Assembly (NCBI GenBank): GCA_014529385.2
Contig: CM043953.1
Location: 87,548,842-87,612,841 of the forward strand
Reading direction: 5' to 3'
Origin: Adiantum capillus-veneris
Taxonomy: Eukaryota > Streptophyta > Polypodiopsida > Polypodiales > Pteridaceae
DNA length: 64,000 nucleotides
The translations under genes and the position numbers were made by a program. Below are positions 1-10,480 of this stretch, one piece after another. How positions within the stretch are numbered: the stretch's first letter is position 1; each line of letters starts with the position of its first letter. The notes beneath the pieces are model-generated. The model was given only the letters and a program-made list of their open reading frames with translations. It had not been told where the DNA came from and did no database searches.

Positions 1-304
1 GCATCACTCTGTAGGCAAAACATCCCAAGGTGATGTGAAGGTTGTCTTCTTCTGATCCTCCTCCGCAATGCTAATCTGGAAGTATCCGAGTAGCCATCGC
101 ATACTGTGTAGCGTTCGTGACCTGCCACTTCATTGAGTATTTCATCCTGGAATGGGGGGGAAAGTGGTCTCTCTTCGTGGCTGCATTGAGAGGTTTATAA
201 TCCACACAGACTCTCCATCTTACCATTTTTTTTTGGTGTGACTACTACAGGAGACCCATTCTGAGTCTTCGACAGGTAGATGAAACCTGCTTGTAGCAAA
301 CTTC
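1..304 (-). pseudogene. Reverse transcriptase start of Tat-like gypsy element A, cut by window edge
   Basis: This is the N-terminal part of a Ty3/gypsy reverse transcriptase, continuing from the protease ORF at 305-1441. Reading leftwards, the frame breaks just after the ALLKK motif at about 305; further RT blocks (a SPVVVTPKK-like stretch and a start of the DQKKTTF block) are found in shifted frames. The copy at 52231-53160 has the same order, so this is one family. The element runs off the left edge, so its catalytic YxDD, RNase H, integrase and 3' LTR are not visible. It is a decayed, non-coding copy. Confidence 0.75.
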
Positions 305-1441
305 TCACTTCTTAAGCAATGCCTCTTGTTGGATTACTCCAAGTCTTCTGAGCTTTTGTACTACGGGTTTACTGCCTTCCTTGAGCTTTATGTGGTGTTG
401 CACTACTGTAATTCTTGTGATCTTATCATAGCCATCAATGAACAGAGTAGTGAAGTTACCTAACATGGAGACGTACTCCTTCCTTTCTTCATTGGTTAAC
501 TTATTTGAGAGCATTTTTTGTAGCTTACCTGCATCCTCCAATGACTGCATACCTGATGATCCCTCTTGGTTTGCCGAGGTTGCTTCAAATTGTGCTAATT
601 TGTCTGGGTTTTTAAGAATGACTCCCATTACTTCGATGCTACTGTCACTCCCGTCGGTGGTGGTTGTGTCTTCTCCTAAGGTAGACGAGTAGTCGCTGGT
701 GGACTCGTCTTCTGAAGCCTCCAAGATCATGTTGCACTGCTTTCCAGTCCTTATGTCGTAGCATATGGACTTCCCTTTAGCATCCTTCATTTGGATCATC
801 CCGGTGCTCCAATCTTGTTTAGCTTCCATAGTCATAAGCCAAGGCCTTCCAAGAATGATGGGGTAGCCCTCCCCTTTGTGTGGCATGACGAAGATGTCTA
901 CCTCCACTTCGGTATTGAATGCTTTTACTTTGACCGCATTTACAATGCCTACGCATTTTACTCTTACATTGTTTGCCATCTTGGCTCGGCAGAGTGCCGG
1001 CCTACTTACCTCTAGACCTAGATGGTGCATCATCTTTTCACTCATGACGCATATTTGAGTGCCACCATCTATGTAGACGTTTGAAATCCGCTGCCCTTTA
1101 ATGTGAGCGTCCATGGTTGACAGGATGTCGTCGAGATCCCTCCTAGAGATAGCCCTAGCTATCTGTGGTCTTGATTTCCTGGTACTTACCATTTTCGTCC
1201 ATTGCCTCCTCATTCTGGGTGCAAGGTGGAGTAATTGGGGCCAAGTTATCTTCGGGCCCTGCATTAACACATCCTGAACTAAGTCATAGGGTTGTGCATA
1301 CTCACTTAGTGAGAAGTCCACAATGTCTATCTTCCGCCGCGGTTTAGCTGCTTGCTTGCTAGACTCGGCCTTCCCTTTCATCTTCTCTTCTTTTTGAGAT
1401 GCCTCCTCGTGCCTCGCACGCTTCACTCCCATAGCATCCAC
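305..1441 (-). pseudogene. Gypsy polyprotein segment: aspartic protease and linker to RT (element A)
   Basis: A 378-codon ORF covering the retroviral-type aspartic protease that would process the Gag-Pol polyprotein. The N-terminal 100 residues are charged (MKGKAESSKQ). The protease block begins near residue 122 with YIDGGTQICVM, where the usual D-S/T-G active-site triplet reads D-G-G. The second conserved block is IILGRPWLM near residue 196. An acidic linker (EDESTSDYSS, TTTTDGSDSS) and the KLRRLGVIQQEALLKK stretch lead into RT. The linker and RT start closely resemble the ORF at 52471-53160. The altered active-site triplet and the frameshift at the 3' end indicate an inactive copy. Confidence 0.8.
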
Positions 1442-1488
1442 TTCTTCTACCTTTACTTTTCCTTTGTGCTTCTCTCGAGCTGACTCTT

Positions 1489-2517
1489 CTACCTTCGCTT
1501 CCCTTTAGCCTCTAAGCTAATAACACTCACCGCTTGGTTCCAAGCAGGTGGTGGGGGTAGTGGCGGAATGAGAGGTTGGGGTGGTGGTTGCTGTTGTACA
1601 GGTGGTCGTTCGCAGGATTTGGACCGGTGGGATTGGTCTTGGCTACCTAGGTGGTGGTGGTCTTGCTCTTGGCGGAGAGATCTGATTCTGTCTCCCCCCT
1701 CTATTGAAATTCTGCCTCCTCGGGTGTGGGTAGTAGTACATTCCATGGTCGTCTTCCCCGCAGTTGTAATAGTGGTACTATGGGTTCTGCCTTCGTTGTC
1801 CCCTTCCTTGTTCTGGGTTTCTGCCAGATGCATGCCCTTGCTGCACCAAATGCATAGATAAACTCTCTAGTTGGGTGGTGATGCGACTCAGCAGGTCTTG
1901 CTGTTCTTCTGATGCCTCATGTGGTTGGATTCTATGATTGGCTTTTGCAGCCACTGGGGTTGGTCGGGCCGAGCTTGTTTCCTCTGACTCGTTTACTCTT
2001 GCTTGCATGCGCAGCTTCTTGTCTTTAAGGCAGGCTACTTCGACTGCCAACTCATATGTTGCAAGAAACCTTCCCTTCACCTTCTCTCTAAGCGGCGACC
2101 ATAGACCAACAATGAAACGATCCTTCTTTAGGGAATTAAGTGCTCCTTCACCTTCCTCCAGTGTGGCAACCCATCTCTGCCATAAGTCCAAAAACTTTGA
2201 CTCGTAGGTGGCATACTCCAGCAGCCTCCCTGCTTTAATTCTGTCAATAGCTGCCATAGCTTCTCCGAGGTTGTGCCTCCACCAAAGCTCTTTACAAAAG
2301 CAGCCCTTAACACATCCCATGCATTCTTGGTGGCCTGGGGCAATGCATTATACCAGGACTTGGCCTCTACTTTCATCAGTAGAGGAAAAATTCTAAGTCG
2401 TGAAACGTCGTCATCTTTGTTGGAGACGACACAAGCAATGTCGAAATCATCCAAAAAGTCGGTGGTGAGATCCTCGCCCTTCTTTCCACTGAACGTGGGG
2501 AAAGAAACACTTGCCAT
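1489..2517 (-). pseudogene. Gag of Tat-like gypsy element A, frameshifted
   Basis: Capsid/nucleocapsid precursor of the same element, now split over three reading frames: 2128-2517 (start MASVSFPTFSGKKGED), 1778-2320 and 1489-1833. The first piece carries the retrotransposon gag fold signature FPLLMKVEAKSWYNALP followed by WDVLRAAFVKSF; the second continues with the YESKFLDLWQRW helix region. A CCHC zinc knuckle is expected next. At 1731-1775 its remains read YYNCGEDDHGMYYY, where the first and last cysteine positions are tyrosine. A proline/glutamine-rich tail follows. The start at 2517 fits the conserved gag opening. At least two frameshifts make it non-functional. Confidence 0.75.
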
Positions 2518-2944
2518 GGTGGTGACTCGGGAAATTACAAATCTTTTCTCTTTTTTTTTTTTTTTAATAACATCAACAGCAGCGGCTCATAGCGGCTTTT
2601 TACAGGGGTGGATGGATAGGTTAAAACAGGATAAAAATAGAGACATTGAAGGAATGATGGTAATCTAATATGGGGAGAATGATAGGGTTCGGGGAATTGA
2701 GGATTTCTCCTCGTACCGCCGCACCGAATAGGTAGACGATCTTCTGTTGGTAGAAGACTTTCCTATCTACATAGATATTCACATGCATATGCTACAGGAA
2801 TCTGAACGGGAATGCTGTAGACCCGTTTTCCATCATGCACAGAGGGTGGAATATTTACTTATACTCTTAACGTGCTAGTGTTGATGAGTCGGCACATCCA
2901 CAAGATGTCGTCGCCTTTCATGGGCTCTACCTTTCCTTCGTTGC
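2518..2944. other. Non-coding spacer between ORF1 and gag of element A
   Basis: I find no gene in this stretch. It contains a poly-T run of about 17 at 2551-2567 (poly-A on the element's sense strand) close to the gag start. It is part of the internal region of element A, between the upstream ORF1 remnants and gag. Confidence 0.5.
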
Positions 2945-3560
2945 TTAGCACGTATAATGGCGACGCGTCTGACCACTCCCAGCCTTTTGGCTAACAGCAA
3001 TTGTAGGTAATTTCCGTAATCGGTGTGTTGCATGAATTCTACTCCATTCAGCTGGCTGCAGCTCGTCTCCAGCCCATTGGGTCTCTCCCGTGGTAGAGAG
3101 CTTCTTCAGGATAAGTTGTACAGGGAGAGGAGGAAGGTCCTCCACTCGTTTCCCAAAACAGCGAGAGCAGTAGCCAAACCACTCTTCTCTAGGACATGGG
3201 AATCTTCTTACCACTTCTTCTTCTGGATTGTTGAAGTGGATTGGTAGCACTTGCTTAGCACGTATAATGGCGACGCGTCTGACCACTCCCAGCCTTTTGG
3301 CTAACAGCAATTGTAGGTAATTTCCGTAATCGGTGTGTTGCATGAATTCTACTCCATTTAGCTGGCTGCAGCTCGTCTCCAGCCCACTGGGTCTCTCCCG
3401 TGGTAGAGAGCTTCTTCAGGATAAGTTGTACAGGGAGAGGAGGAAGGTCCTCCACTCGTTTCCCAAAATAGCGAGAGCAGTAGCCGAACCACTCTTCTCT
3501 AGGACATGGGAATCTTCTTACCACTTCTTCTTCTGGATTGTTGAAGTGGATTGGTAGCAC
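2941..3560. repeat. 310-bp tandem duplication inside ORF1 of element A
   Basis: Two head-to-tail copies, 2941-3250 and 3251-3560, both opening with TTGCTTAGCACGTATAATGG and ending with TTGAAGTGGATTGGTAGCAC. I count about four differences between them, so the duplication is recent relative to the decay of the element. The unit is not a multiple of three, so the duplication itself shifts the ORF1 frame: the downstream copy (in sense direction) is read in another frame after a stop at the junction. Confidence 0.9.
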
Positions 3561-4127
3561 TCGCATGCGCCGTGCAAATCGGTAGGCGACCTTCCTTTGC
3601 TTAGCTTTGGATGACTTCTTCTTTGACAAAGTGGGTACAACCCGGCTCTCTGAGCTTGAAGCACTTGCTTGGCCAGATGCCTCTCCCTTCGGGGTCATGT
3701 GTTTCCAGGCTAGCCTATGTTCTCCTTGCCTTTGGCTCGAGCAGCCCCTTTAGGCCACTTTGGAGTTATATCTTTGACTGCAGTTTCTTTAGGGAAAAGA
3801 GGCCTCACTGTTTGCTTCCCTTCCTTGATGTGAACGACTTCTTTGCGATGAATGTCGATGTAGATGACTTCAGCCCTTTCACTGCATTCGTTGCTGGCAC
3901 TCATCGACCGTGTGCCTTGGTTGACAACAGTGATGGCACTTCACCAATCTCCCACCTGATGCTTTCGATTTTTAGTTAGAACGAGCGACACGAGATGGAG
4001 AATTTACCTCTTGAATGCTGATGACACTGTAGCCTAGCAGTAGCACCTCAATGAAGGTGGCTAGTGCCTCCTTCGTCTCCTCTTCTTCCGTCCTCCAGTT
4101 AGAAAACTCCTTCAGCCACTCGTCCAT
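2945..4127 (-). pseudogene. Upstream ORF1-like region between PBS and gag, with a CCHC zinc knuckle
   Basis: A string of ORF pieces lies between the primer-binding site and gag. The first ATG (4125-4127) is about 60 nt after the PBS and opens a 51-codon acidic ORF starting MDEWLKEFSNWRTEEEE. After one in-frame stop (3972-3974) the same frame continues into CHHCCQPRHTVDEC at 3895-3938, an exact CX2CX4HX4C zinc knuckle. Other pieces are 3710-3904 (64 codons, basic) and 3255-3698 (147 codons, serine/lysine-rich then a tryptophan-rich block EEWFGYCSRYFGKR). Ogre/Tat-type elements are known to carry an ORF1 of unknown function upstream of gag, so this is my reading. The protein family is not recognised and the region is broken. 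Confidence 0.5.
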
Positions 4128-4183
4128 GATTGATAGTGGGGGTCACTTTCAGCATTGTAAACTGAAGGGTCTTAGAAAAGCCC

Positions 4184-4201
4184 TCCTGTGTGGGGGCACC
4201 A
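4184..4201 (-). other. Primer-binding site of element A
   Basis: On the minus strand the sequence TGGTGCCCCCACACAGG begins two bases after a terminal CA dinucleotide, the normal position of a tRNA primer-binding site. The tRNA species is not identified. It fixes the inner end of the adjoining LTR at 4204. Confidence 0.65.
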
Positions 4202-4203
4202 AA

Positions 4204-4358
4204 TGACGGACACAAAGCGGACCCCGGACCCCTACGGCCTCTAAAAAGCCGGGGGCCGAATGGCGCGCCTCGAGCCTGTCACGGTAAAGTGAACAGGGGG
4301 CACCACCTAGCTTTGAGCGGCTAGGATGCAAAACCACGATGATATGAACACCTCAAAC

Positions 4359-4416
<58 letters not shown>

Positions 4417-4986
4417 AACATTTGCAAATGATGAAAAGCCTCAGGGGTTTGAGGGTGAATTACTTCTGCAATATATACAAGCTGGCATGCCGTGATGGTA
4501 GAGAGGTAGGGGGAGGAGGTGGTGCAACCTACTTGGTGCGTTCTCTAAGGCGGCTCAATGATTGTGAATACTAACCACCAAGAGCGTGCATACGTGTGTG
4601 CATCGACCATAGGAGTCGAGAGATGGATGTGGTTCCCTTCGCATGGTGCAATTCCAAAGGCAAACCCAACACACAAGCCCCCTCCCCGTGATGGTGATAG
4701 TGTCAATCCTTCCCACTACACTCTACCAAATGCTTGGTTCCTCATGAATTGCCCCCCCCCCCCCGATAGTGACCTCTCAGTGCCAATTTATAGGTGTTGG
4801 CTGCTTGGATTATGGTAGTCCCAGTGTGGTTAGGGTAAGCTTAATTGGGGAGACAAAGCAAGTGGTGGGACTGGTGTGGTTGACCCTTGCTTTGTTTTGG
4901 GAGGTTATTAAAAGATGGGAATCTCTAGGTGGGCCTTTGTGACCATCACCTAGAGAGAGGATATTTACAAAAAATGGAAATTTACA
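4204..4986 (-). repeat. Probable 5' LTR of Tat-like element A
   Basis: The inner end (TGACGGACAC on the plus strand) is set by the PBS. The outer end is less certain: TTTACA at 4981-4986 gives a TG...CA terminus on both ends and a length of 783 bp. A TATA-like CTATAAATTGGC on the minus strand lies at about 4785-4797, in a sensible U3 position. The LTR contains a (CA)n microsatellite at 4361-4413. The partner LTR is outside the window, so identity cannot be checked. Confidence 0.5.
4361..4413. repeat. (CA)n microsatellite
   Basis: About 26 uninterrupted CA dinucleotides inside the probable LTR of element A. Confidence 0.95.
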
Positions 4987-6398
4987 ATGGCTCGGGTGAA
5001 AACTGAAGATAATTATGAAAATAACCTATAAATTACTGGGATGGCATTGTGGTTGCGTGTTGCCGGCGAATGGCGTGCTGCTGGTGCGTCGGTGTCGAGC
5101 GTACTTCTTTTCAGAGTCGGGCGGGGCATGCCTTCGGCGCATTTTCTCTTTTTGTTGTTGGCGGCGCGTGCTTTGGATCCTTCTTCTTTTGTTTGTTGAT
5201 GTCATAGTCGTTTTTCTTCGTATTTGTGGTGCGGTGCGTATATGCGTGTGTTTGTATGTATTCATGCATGAGGGCAGGTGTGTGTGTGTGTATGTATATG
5301 TATGTGTGTGCGAAAACGTGCGTGGGAAGGGGGGGCTTATATATATAATGTATATATAGTCTTTTTTTGTTTGTTTTTTCTTGTTGGTAGCGGATGGCCG
5401 GCGGCCTGTTTCTACGCAAGGCGGATGGGGGGGAATAGGGGTAGAGTGTGTGTGTGCGGTGTGTGTGTGTGTGCATGTAGGTAGGGTGTGTGTGTGTGTA
5501 TTGCGGACTGCTGCGTGGCCCGGGAGGGTGTGTGTGTGTGTTATGCGGACTGCTGCGCACAACGCCGATGGGAGAGAGGGGAGAGGGGAGGGGGGGTGAT
5601 TGTGTGTGTGTGTGTGTGTGTTTGGTGTGTGAGGGTGGTCCTATGCGACGCTACCCGTGAGAGGGGGAGAGAGAGAGAGGATTTCCTTGCTTGCGTGGCC
5701 TGAGTGCCCGGGTGAGAGAAAGAGAGAGTATCCGCGCTGAGCTTGAGAGAGAGAGTGTGAGGGAGGGAGGGGTGAGGTGGGGAGTGGGGTATGGGAGATG
5801 TGTGGGTGAGAGGGAGAGGGGGGGGGGATAAGTCAATGGGTGGAGTGAGGGAATATATGCGCGGGCCAAGGGGGGGGGGGGGGGGGGGGGAGCCGAAGGG
5901 AGGGGAATGAGGCCGATGGAGGGTGAGGCGAGCGGGTGGGGAAGAGGGGAAGGGTCGGGGAGGGAATATTAGCGGGCCAAGGGGGGTGGGGGGTAATGTG
6001 AGGGGGAATGTCTTGCATGGGAGCTTGAGGACGAGGGGGGGGGGGGGGGGGGGGGATAAGTCAATGGGTGGAGTGAGGGAATATATGCGCGGGCCAAGGG
6101 GGGGGGGGGGGGGATGAGGCCGAGGGGAGGGGAATGAGGCCGATGGAGGGTGAGGCGAGCGGTGGGGAAGAGGGAGGAGGGTCGGGGAGGGAATATTAGC
6201 GGGCCAAGGGGGGGTGGGGAAGAGTGGGGGGGGGGGGGGTAATGTGAGGGGGAATGTAAGGGTGAGTGTAAGAATACGGAGAGCGGAAGGGGGGGGGGGG
6301 GGGGGGGGGGTTTCCATGCGGCCACACAGAGACGAGAGAGGGGCCTGGCAGGGAGGGTAAATTGGGAGAGAGAAGATATTAGGGAAGGGGTATGTAGG

Positions 6399-6465
<67 letters not shown>

Positions 6466-6545
6466 GGAGTTTTTATCCAATGCCCTAGCGCGGGGGGGGG
6501 GGGGGGGGGGAAATAAGCTATGGTGGGGGGTGAAATGAGAGTTTT
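4987..6545. repeat. GT-, poly-G- and GA-rich low-complexity block
   Basis: No gene seen. The plus strand moves from GT-rich (5240-5640) through GA/GGGAGA-rich (5640-5825) to long G runs: 5870-5890 (21 G), 6035-6055 (21 G), 6098-6113 (16 G), 6289-6310 (22 G) and 6492-6510 (19 G). A unit of about 228 bp containing GATAAGTCAATGGGTGGAG is repeated in tandem from 5826 and from 6054. A (GA)n run spans 6401-6466. The proline/serine-rich ORFs on the minus strand come from this composition. Confidence 0.85.
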
Positions 6546-8740
6546 TTTTCTTTGATTTCCGAAAGTCGGCTATCCATGTCATCTGTGTCTTCATGTGTGT
6601 CCCACCATTAAGAACCCCAATCGCACATTCTTGAAGATACCACGAGATACAAGTAAAGAGAGATATGCAAACATATATATGTTCTTATTTTCAGCTACAC
6701 AATTATCTAACTGCAATACTAAGTTCTCAGGTAGTGTTTTGAAATTTCTTTAGGTTTGTACATGACCTTCACACTCGGTTGATTGTATACCTTGATTATG
6801 GTTGTTTGACATCTCTGCATGGGGAATTTTTTGGATGTTCTCATTGACTAAATCTCTCAGAGAGCCGAGACCATTCCTTTAAAGCAAAGCGTCAAACAAG
6901 TGATTGCCACTAGCTTGTCCAAAGTTTTGTTGGCCCAAGTCACCCAAGTCATGTTGACCTATCCTTTCTAGGTTGTGCAAGCTAAGACAAAGAGATCCAA
7001 TTGTTGCATTTGGATTAGAGGGCCCTATCAATGCAAAGTGACCATATGAGTTATCATGTTAATTAAGGACACTTGTAGCTGCCATGAGTTGTCCACGTCT
7101 TTTGGCTTAGTCTTCAATTGAGAAATTGCTATTTTTTCAAAATCCATTTTGTCATGAATGATGCATACATGCTGATTGGGCATCTCTGACTACTTGCACC
7201 ACCCGTAGTACAAGTTTCTACAACTCTACTATTGTTTCATGTGTTTTGTCCACTCCTCCATGATCTTGTTGCACTCTTCCTGAGTCTTTGTAGCACCCAA
7301 CCGTGATTTAATTCCACTACACAAGCTACACTTGGAGAACGCACTAGACGTTGACAATGACACATGCTTGAACTCATCATTCCATATCCTATTGAATGGA
7401 GATGACGATAAGCTCTTATATCATATGGCTACAAGCTTGGTATTGACCTCTCCAAGGATGTCAACATGTTTGTACAAATTTGGTATTACAAGTAAGGTCT
7501 CCCTAGTACCATGTGATATTGTTCTACTCTTGTGAGGCATCTGTTTTGAATTGTTTTTGACAAAATATTGGATAATAGCTTTTCCCATTCCAACATGTGA
7601 CCTTCCCACATGGCCAATACTTTGCAAGAATACTAGTGCTCCTACTTCAAACTGTTTCTTGTACCTATAAAATGATGTCATTGGAATCCCATGCATCTCA
7701 TACCATCCCTTGCAACAGATTTCATTTCCATTCAATGAGAAAGTGTATTTGCATCTTCCCATGTGGATCAATACTTTGAGCTATCCCAAGGATATCATAC
7801 ACATAGTTAGTGTGAGCTTGTTGACATTGGCCCCAAAATTCCCTCATTAGAGACATTAACAAATTCAATAGACATATTCTTGGATGTTGTTGATTCTCTA
7901 ATCAAGTTTTGGGTCCTCATCCATAGCACCCCATCTGACTCATGCTGCACATCATTATCATTACACAATAGTGTGCCATCCAAAAAAGTGACATGTGTAA
8001 TTGGACATGCAACAAGGCTAATATTGTCTACATTAATTGAGGTACTTGTTGCAGAATCACACATTATCTATAACAACACTATTTTGATCCTCAATCAATT
8101 CAGCACCCCATCTGACTCATGCTGCACATCATTATCATTACACAATAGTGTGCCATCCAAAAAAGTGACATGTGTAATTGGACATGCAACAAGGCTAATA
8201 TTGTCTACATTAATTGAGGTACTTGTTGCAGAATCACACATTATCTATACCAACACACCAATATTGTTGTCCCCAAGTAATTCAAAGTTAACTGCATCCC
8301 CTTCACCCATACACTTGGTCCTACCTTTATTCAATAGTTGAACCCCCTTATCTTTCCATGACTCTCCGACGAACATGTTATCTTGCATAGATGCTAGTTG
8401 ATCGTGCTCATTTTCATGTTCAACATCAACAATGGGACTCATGGGGTTGTTAATTGGCTCAATCTCCATGTCAATGACATGTACAAACTCTTGACTCCAC
8501 TTCACTACACTATCAATTTCATCACCTATGGTAGATGCATCCCCATGGTTGGAAAGGGAAATGGGATTTCATGACAAACACAATCCTCTATAGCATCGAT
8601 GGAATTTCCATGACCAATGGTAGCTCCATTGCACAATCCATTGGGGTCAATTGCAACCACAAACCCTCAGGAAACTACTTTCTTAGAAACAATGAGTTCC
8701 ACCCTTGCACCTATAGAAAGGGCCATGGACCATGCAATAC
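6545..8740 (-). pseudogene. Decayed copy of the transposase-like gene at 55706-58933
   Basis: Protein-level similarity to the intact 1,075-codon ORF can be followed collinearly. Near 8520-8740 the N-terminus is recognisable (VVKWSQEF against VRWSKLLL). At 8245-8505 ESWKDKGVQLLNKG matches ESWRNQRVLLKDD. At 7421-7771 CCKGWYEMHGIPMTSFYRYK matches CCRAWYELHGIPKTSFYRYK, and RETLLVIPNLYKHVDIL matches RETQLVIPSTYKQVDIL. At 6660-6720 LPENLVLQLDNC is retained. The last recognisable piece is LGFLMVGHT near 6590. The C-terminal third is missing where the G-rich block begins. Many stops and frameshifts and a 177-bp internal duplication show it is dead. Confidence 0.85.
7925..8249. repeat. 177-bp tandem duplication within the pseudogene
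   Basis: The segment starting AGCACCCCATCTGACTCATG occurs at 7925 and again at 8102. About 147 bp are identical by eye, followed by a spacer of about 30 bp in the first copy. It lies in the part of the pseudogene matching residues around 185-210 of the intact relative. Confidence 0.9.
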
Positions 8741-8811
8741 ATGAGAGAGTATGTCAAAAAGAGATAACATATCAATTTTATTAGTATAAATTAAAGAGGA
8801 ACTAGTCACAT

Positions 8812-10236
8812 GAGATTTGGCCAATCGTCCAAATCTTGTACTTATACTTTACTCCCCAATGATATCCCTCATATTGTTTGAGTGTGTCAAGGACTATCAA
8901 ATAGCAACACATCCATTGGGTGTTATAAGATGTATAATATCTTCCACGAACAGTAAGATTGTTGAAATTTGGATGGCTAGTCAAATCTCGTGTAATTAGT
9001 TTTTGATAGAAGCAGCACACAATAATAGATTTTAATAAGAAATCGTATTTATTTGAGTCCTATGAGATTTGGCCAGCCGTCGAATTCTCATACCCTAAAC
9101 GATGAGTTCACATAGATTCTAGTGCATGCACTTCAAATATGTTAGGAAGCTAAAATTTGGCCAGTCGTCCAGATCTTGCATAGTCATTATCAAGTGCCAT
9201 TGACCTTCATTGTTTCTAAGGAATGTCAAATTTTTATGGCCAACATGCATAATTGTGTGTAGGATAACCATCTACGTTTGAGCATCAAGAAAATTTAGAT
9301 TTGGTCAGCCGTCCAGTTCTTGAAGAACTATTTTTTGATAGAAGCAAGCTACTTAATGAGGTAATGCATCAGTGTCAACATGACCTCAAGTGTAATGGAA
9401 GATTGAGATTTGGCCAGCCGTCCATTTCTCAAAGAGCTATTTTTTGATAGAAGTAAGCTGCTTAATGAGGTAAAGCACCAAAGTCAACCTGACCTCAAAT
9501 GTAGTGGAAGATTGTCACTAATATACCCAGTCTTTGTAAGTAAACTCTACCAACCATCAAGTCTCATGATATTTGGTATGTATTCAAGTTTTATGTATAA
9601 TTATCACTTTGTGCAATCAATCTTCAACCCTTGAACAATGTGAACGCATTCAGACTACTAGACATTGGCAAGGGATTATATAAAGTTATCTTGAACTTAC
9701 CAAAGCTTCCATGAGCATATTAAGAGTTTCAATCGTTGTGGATCACACTTGTTCTAGTTTATTATGTGTCTCAAACTCATATGGTAACATCATGAACCAT
9801 TGCAAGCCATCTTAGATATCAATCAATTCCTTTGAGATTTGGTCAGTTGTCCAAATCTCACAAAAATACACCACATGAGCGCAGGTGCATTTATAGCTTC
9901 ACACTAACATATTTAGTCTTTCTAAGCAAGATTGACCAATTGTCAAGACCTATGATATTTGGCCAACTGTCCAAATCTCATGCATAGTTATCGCTTTGTG
10001 TTGTAAAGCTATTGCATCATGACTACCCAACCTTGGTAGGCGCTATGTAAACTTAGCTTGAATCGACCATAAATTCTATAAGCAGATTGATGTCTTCAAC
10101 ACATGGGCTCCCATTAGTTCTAGTGCACATATTTGTTACATGATTTGAAACTACATGGCAGTATCTTAGACCTTTGCAAGCGGGCATAGCTATCGGTCAA
10201 TTCCCGTGAGATTTGGCCGATCGCCCAAATCTCACG
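8812..10236. repeat. Array of about ten palindromic motifs (GAGATTTGG-N8-CCAAATCTC)
   Basis: The motif is two 9-bp inverted arms separated by a nearly constant 8-bp spacer, often CCAGCCGT. Copies start near 8812, 8964 (reverse orientation, judged from the spacer), 9064, 9153, 9297, 9405, 9571 (degenerate), 9834, 9952 and 10205. The 9834 copy has perfect 9-bp arms and the 10205 copy has perfect 12-bp arms (CGTGAGATTTGG). Longer tandem units overlap the array: a 110-bp unit at 9297/9407 and a looser unit of about 390 bp at 9520/9910. The array begins about 70 bp upstream of the recognisable start of the transposase-like pseudogene. No ORF in the interval looks real. Confidence 0.85.
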
Positions 10237-10299
10237 CCAATACATTACCATGTGCACCTAAACCTAAATCCCAAGTTTGGAAGCTAAGGCTGACGGTTT

Positions 10300-10480
10300 A
10301 TGATGTAGGGCTCTCAATTTAGAATTTAGGGCTTATGTCTTATGACACTAGGTTTTAGGTTAAGGATATAGGGTTTAATGTTTAGGGTTTAGGATTTAGG
10401 GTTTACGACTTAGGGTTTAGGATTTAGGGTTTGGGGCTTGGCTTAGTGGTGAGGGTATTAGGGTTTAGCATTATAGGCTT
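10300..10480 (+). repeat. Degenerate interstitial telomere-like repeats (TTTAGGG)
   Basis: Multiple TTTAGGG or GGTTTAGG units occur in the same orientation, for example TTTAGGGTTTAGGATTTAGG around 10380-10430, interspersed with variants. The heptamer is the common plant telomere repeat. The patch is degenerate and internal. Confidence 0.8.

Noticed and set aside
5026-6325. Long proline-, serine- and histidine/threonine-rich minus-strand ORFs
   Set aside because: They are translations of GT/GA/G low-complexity DNA; overlapping frames are open equally and no domain is present.
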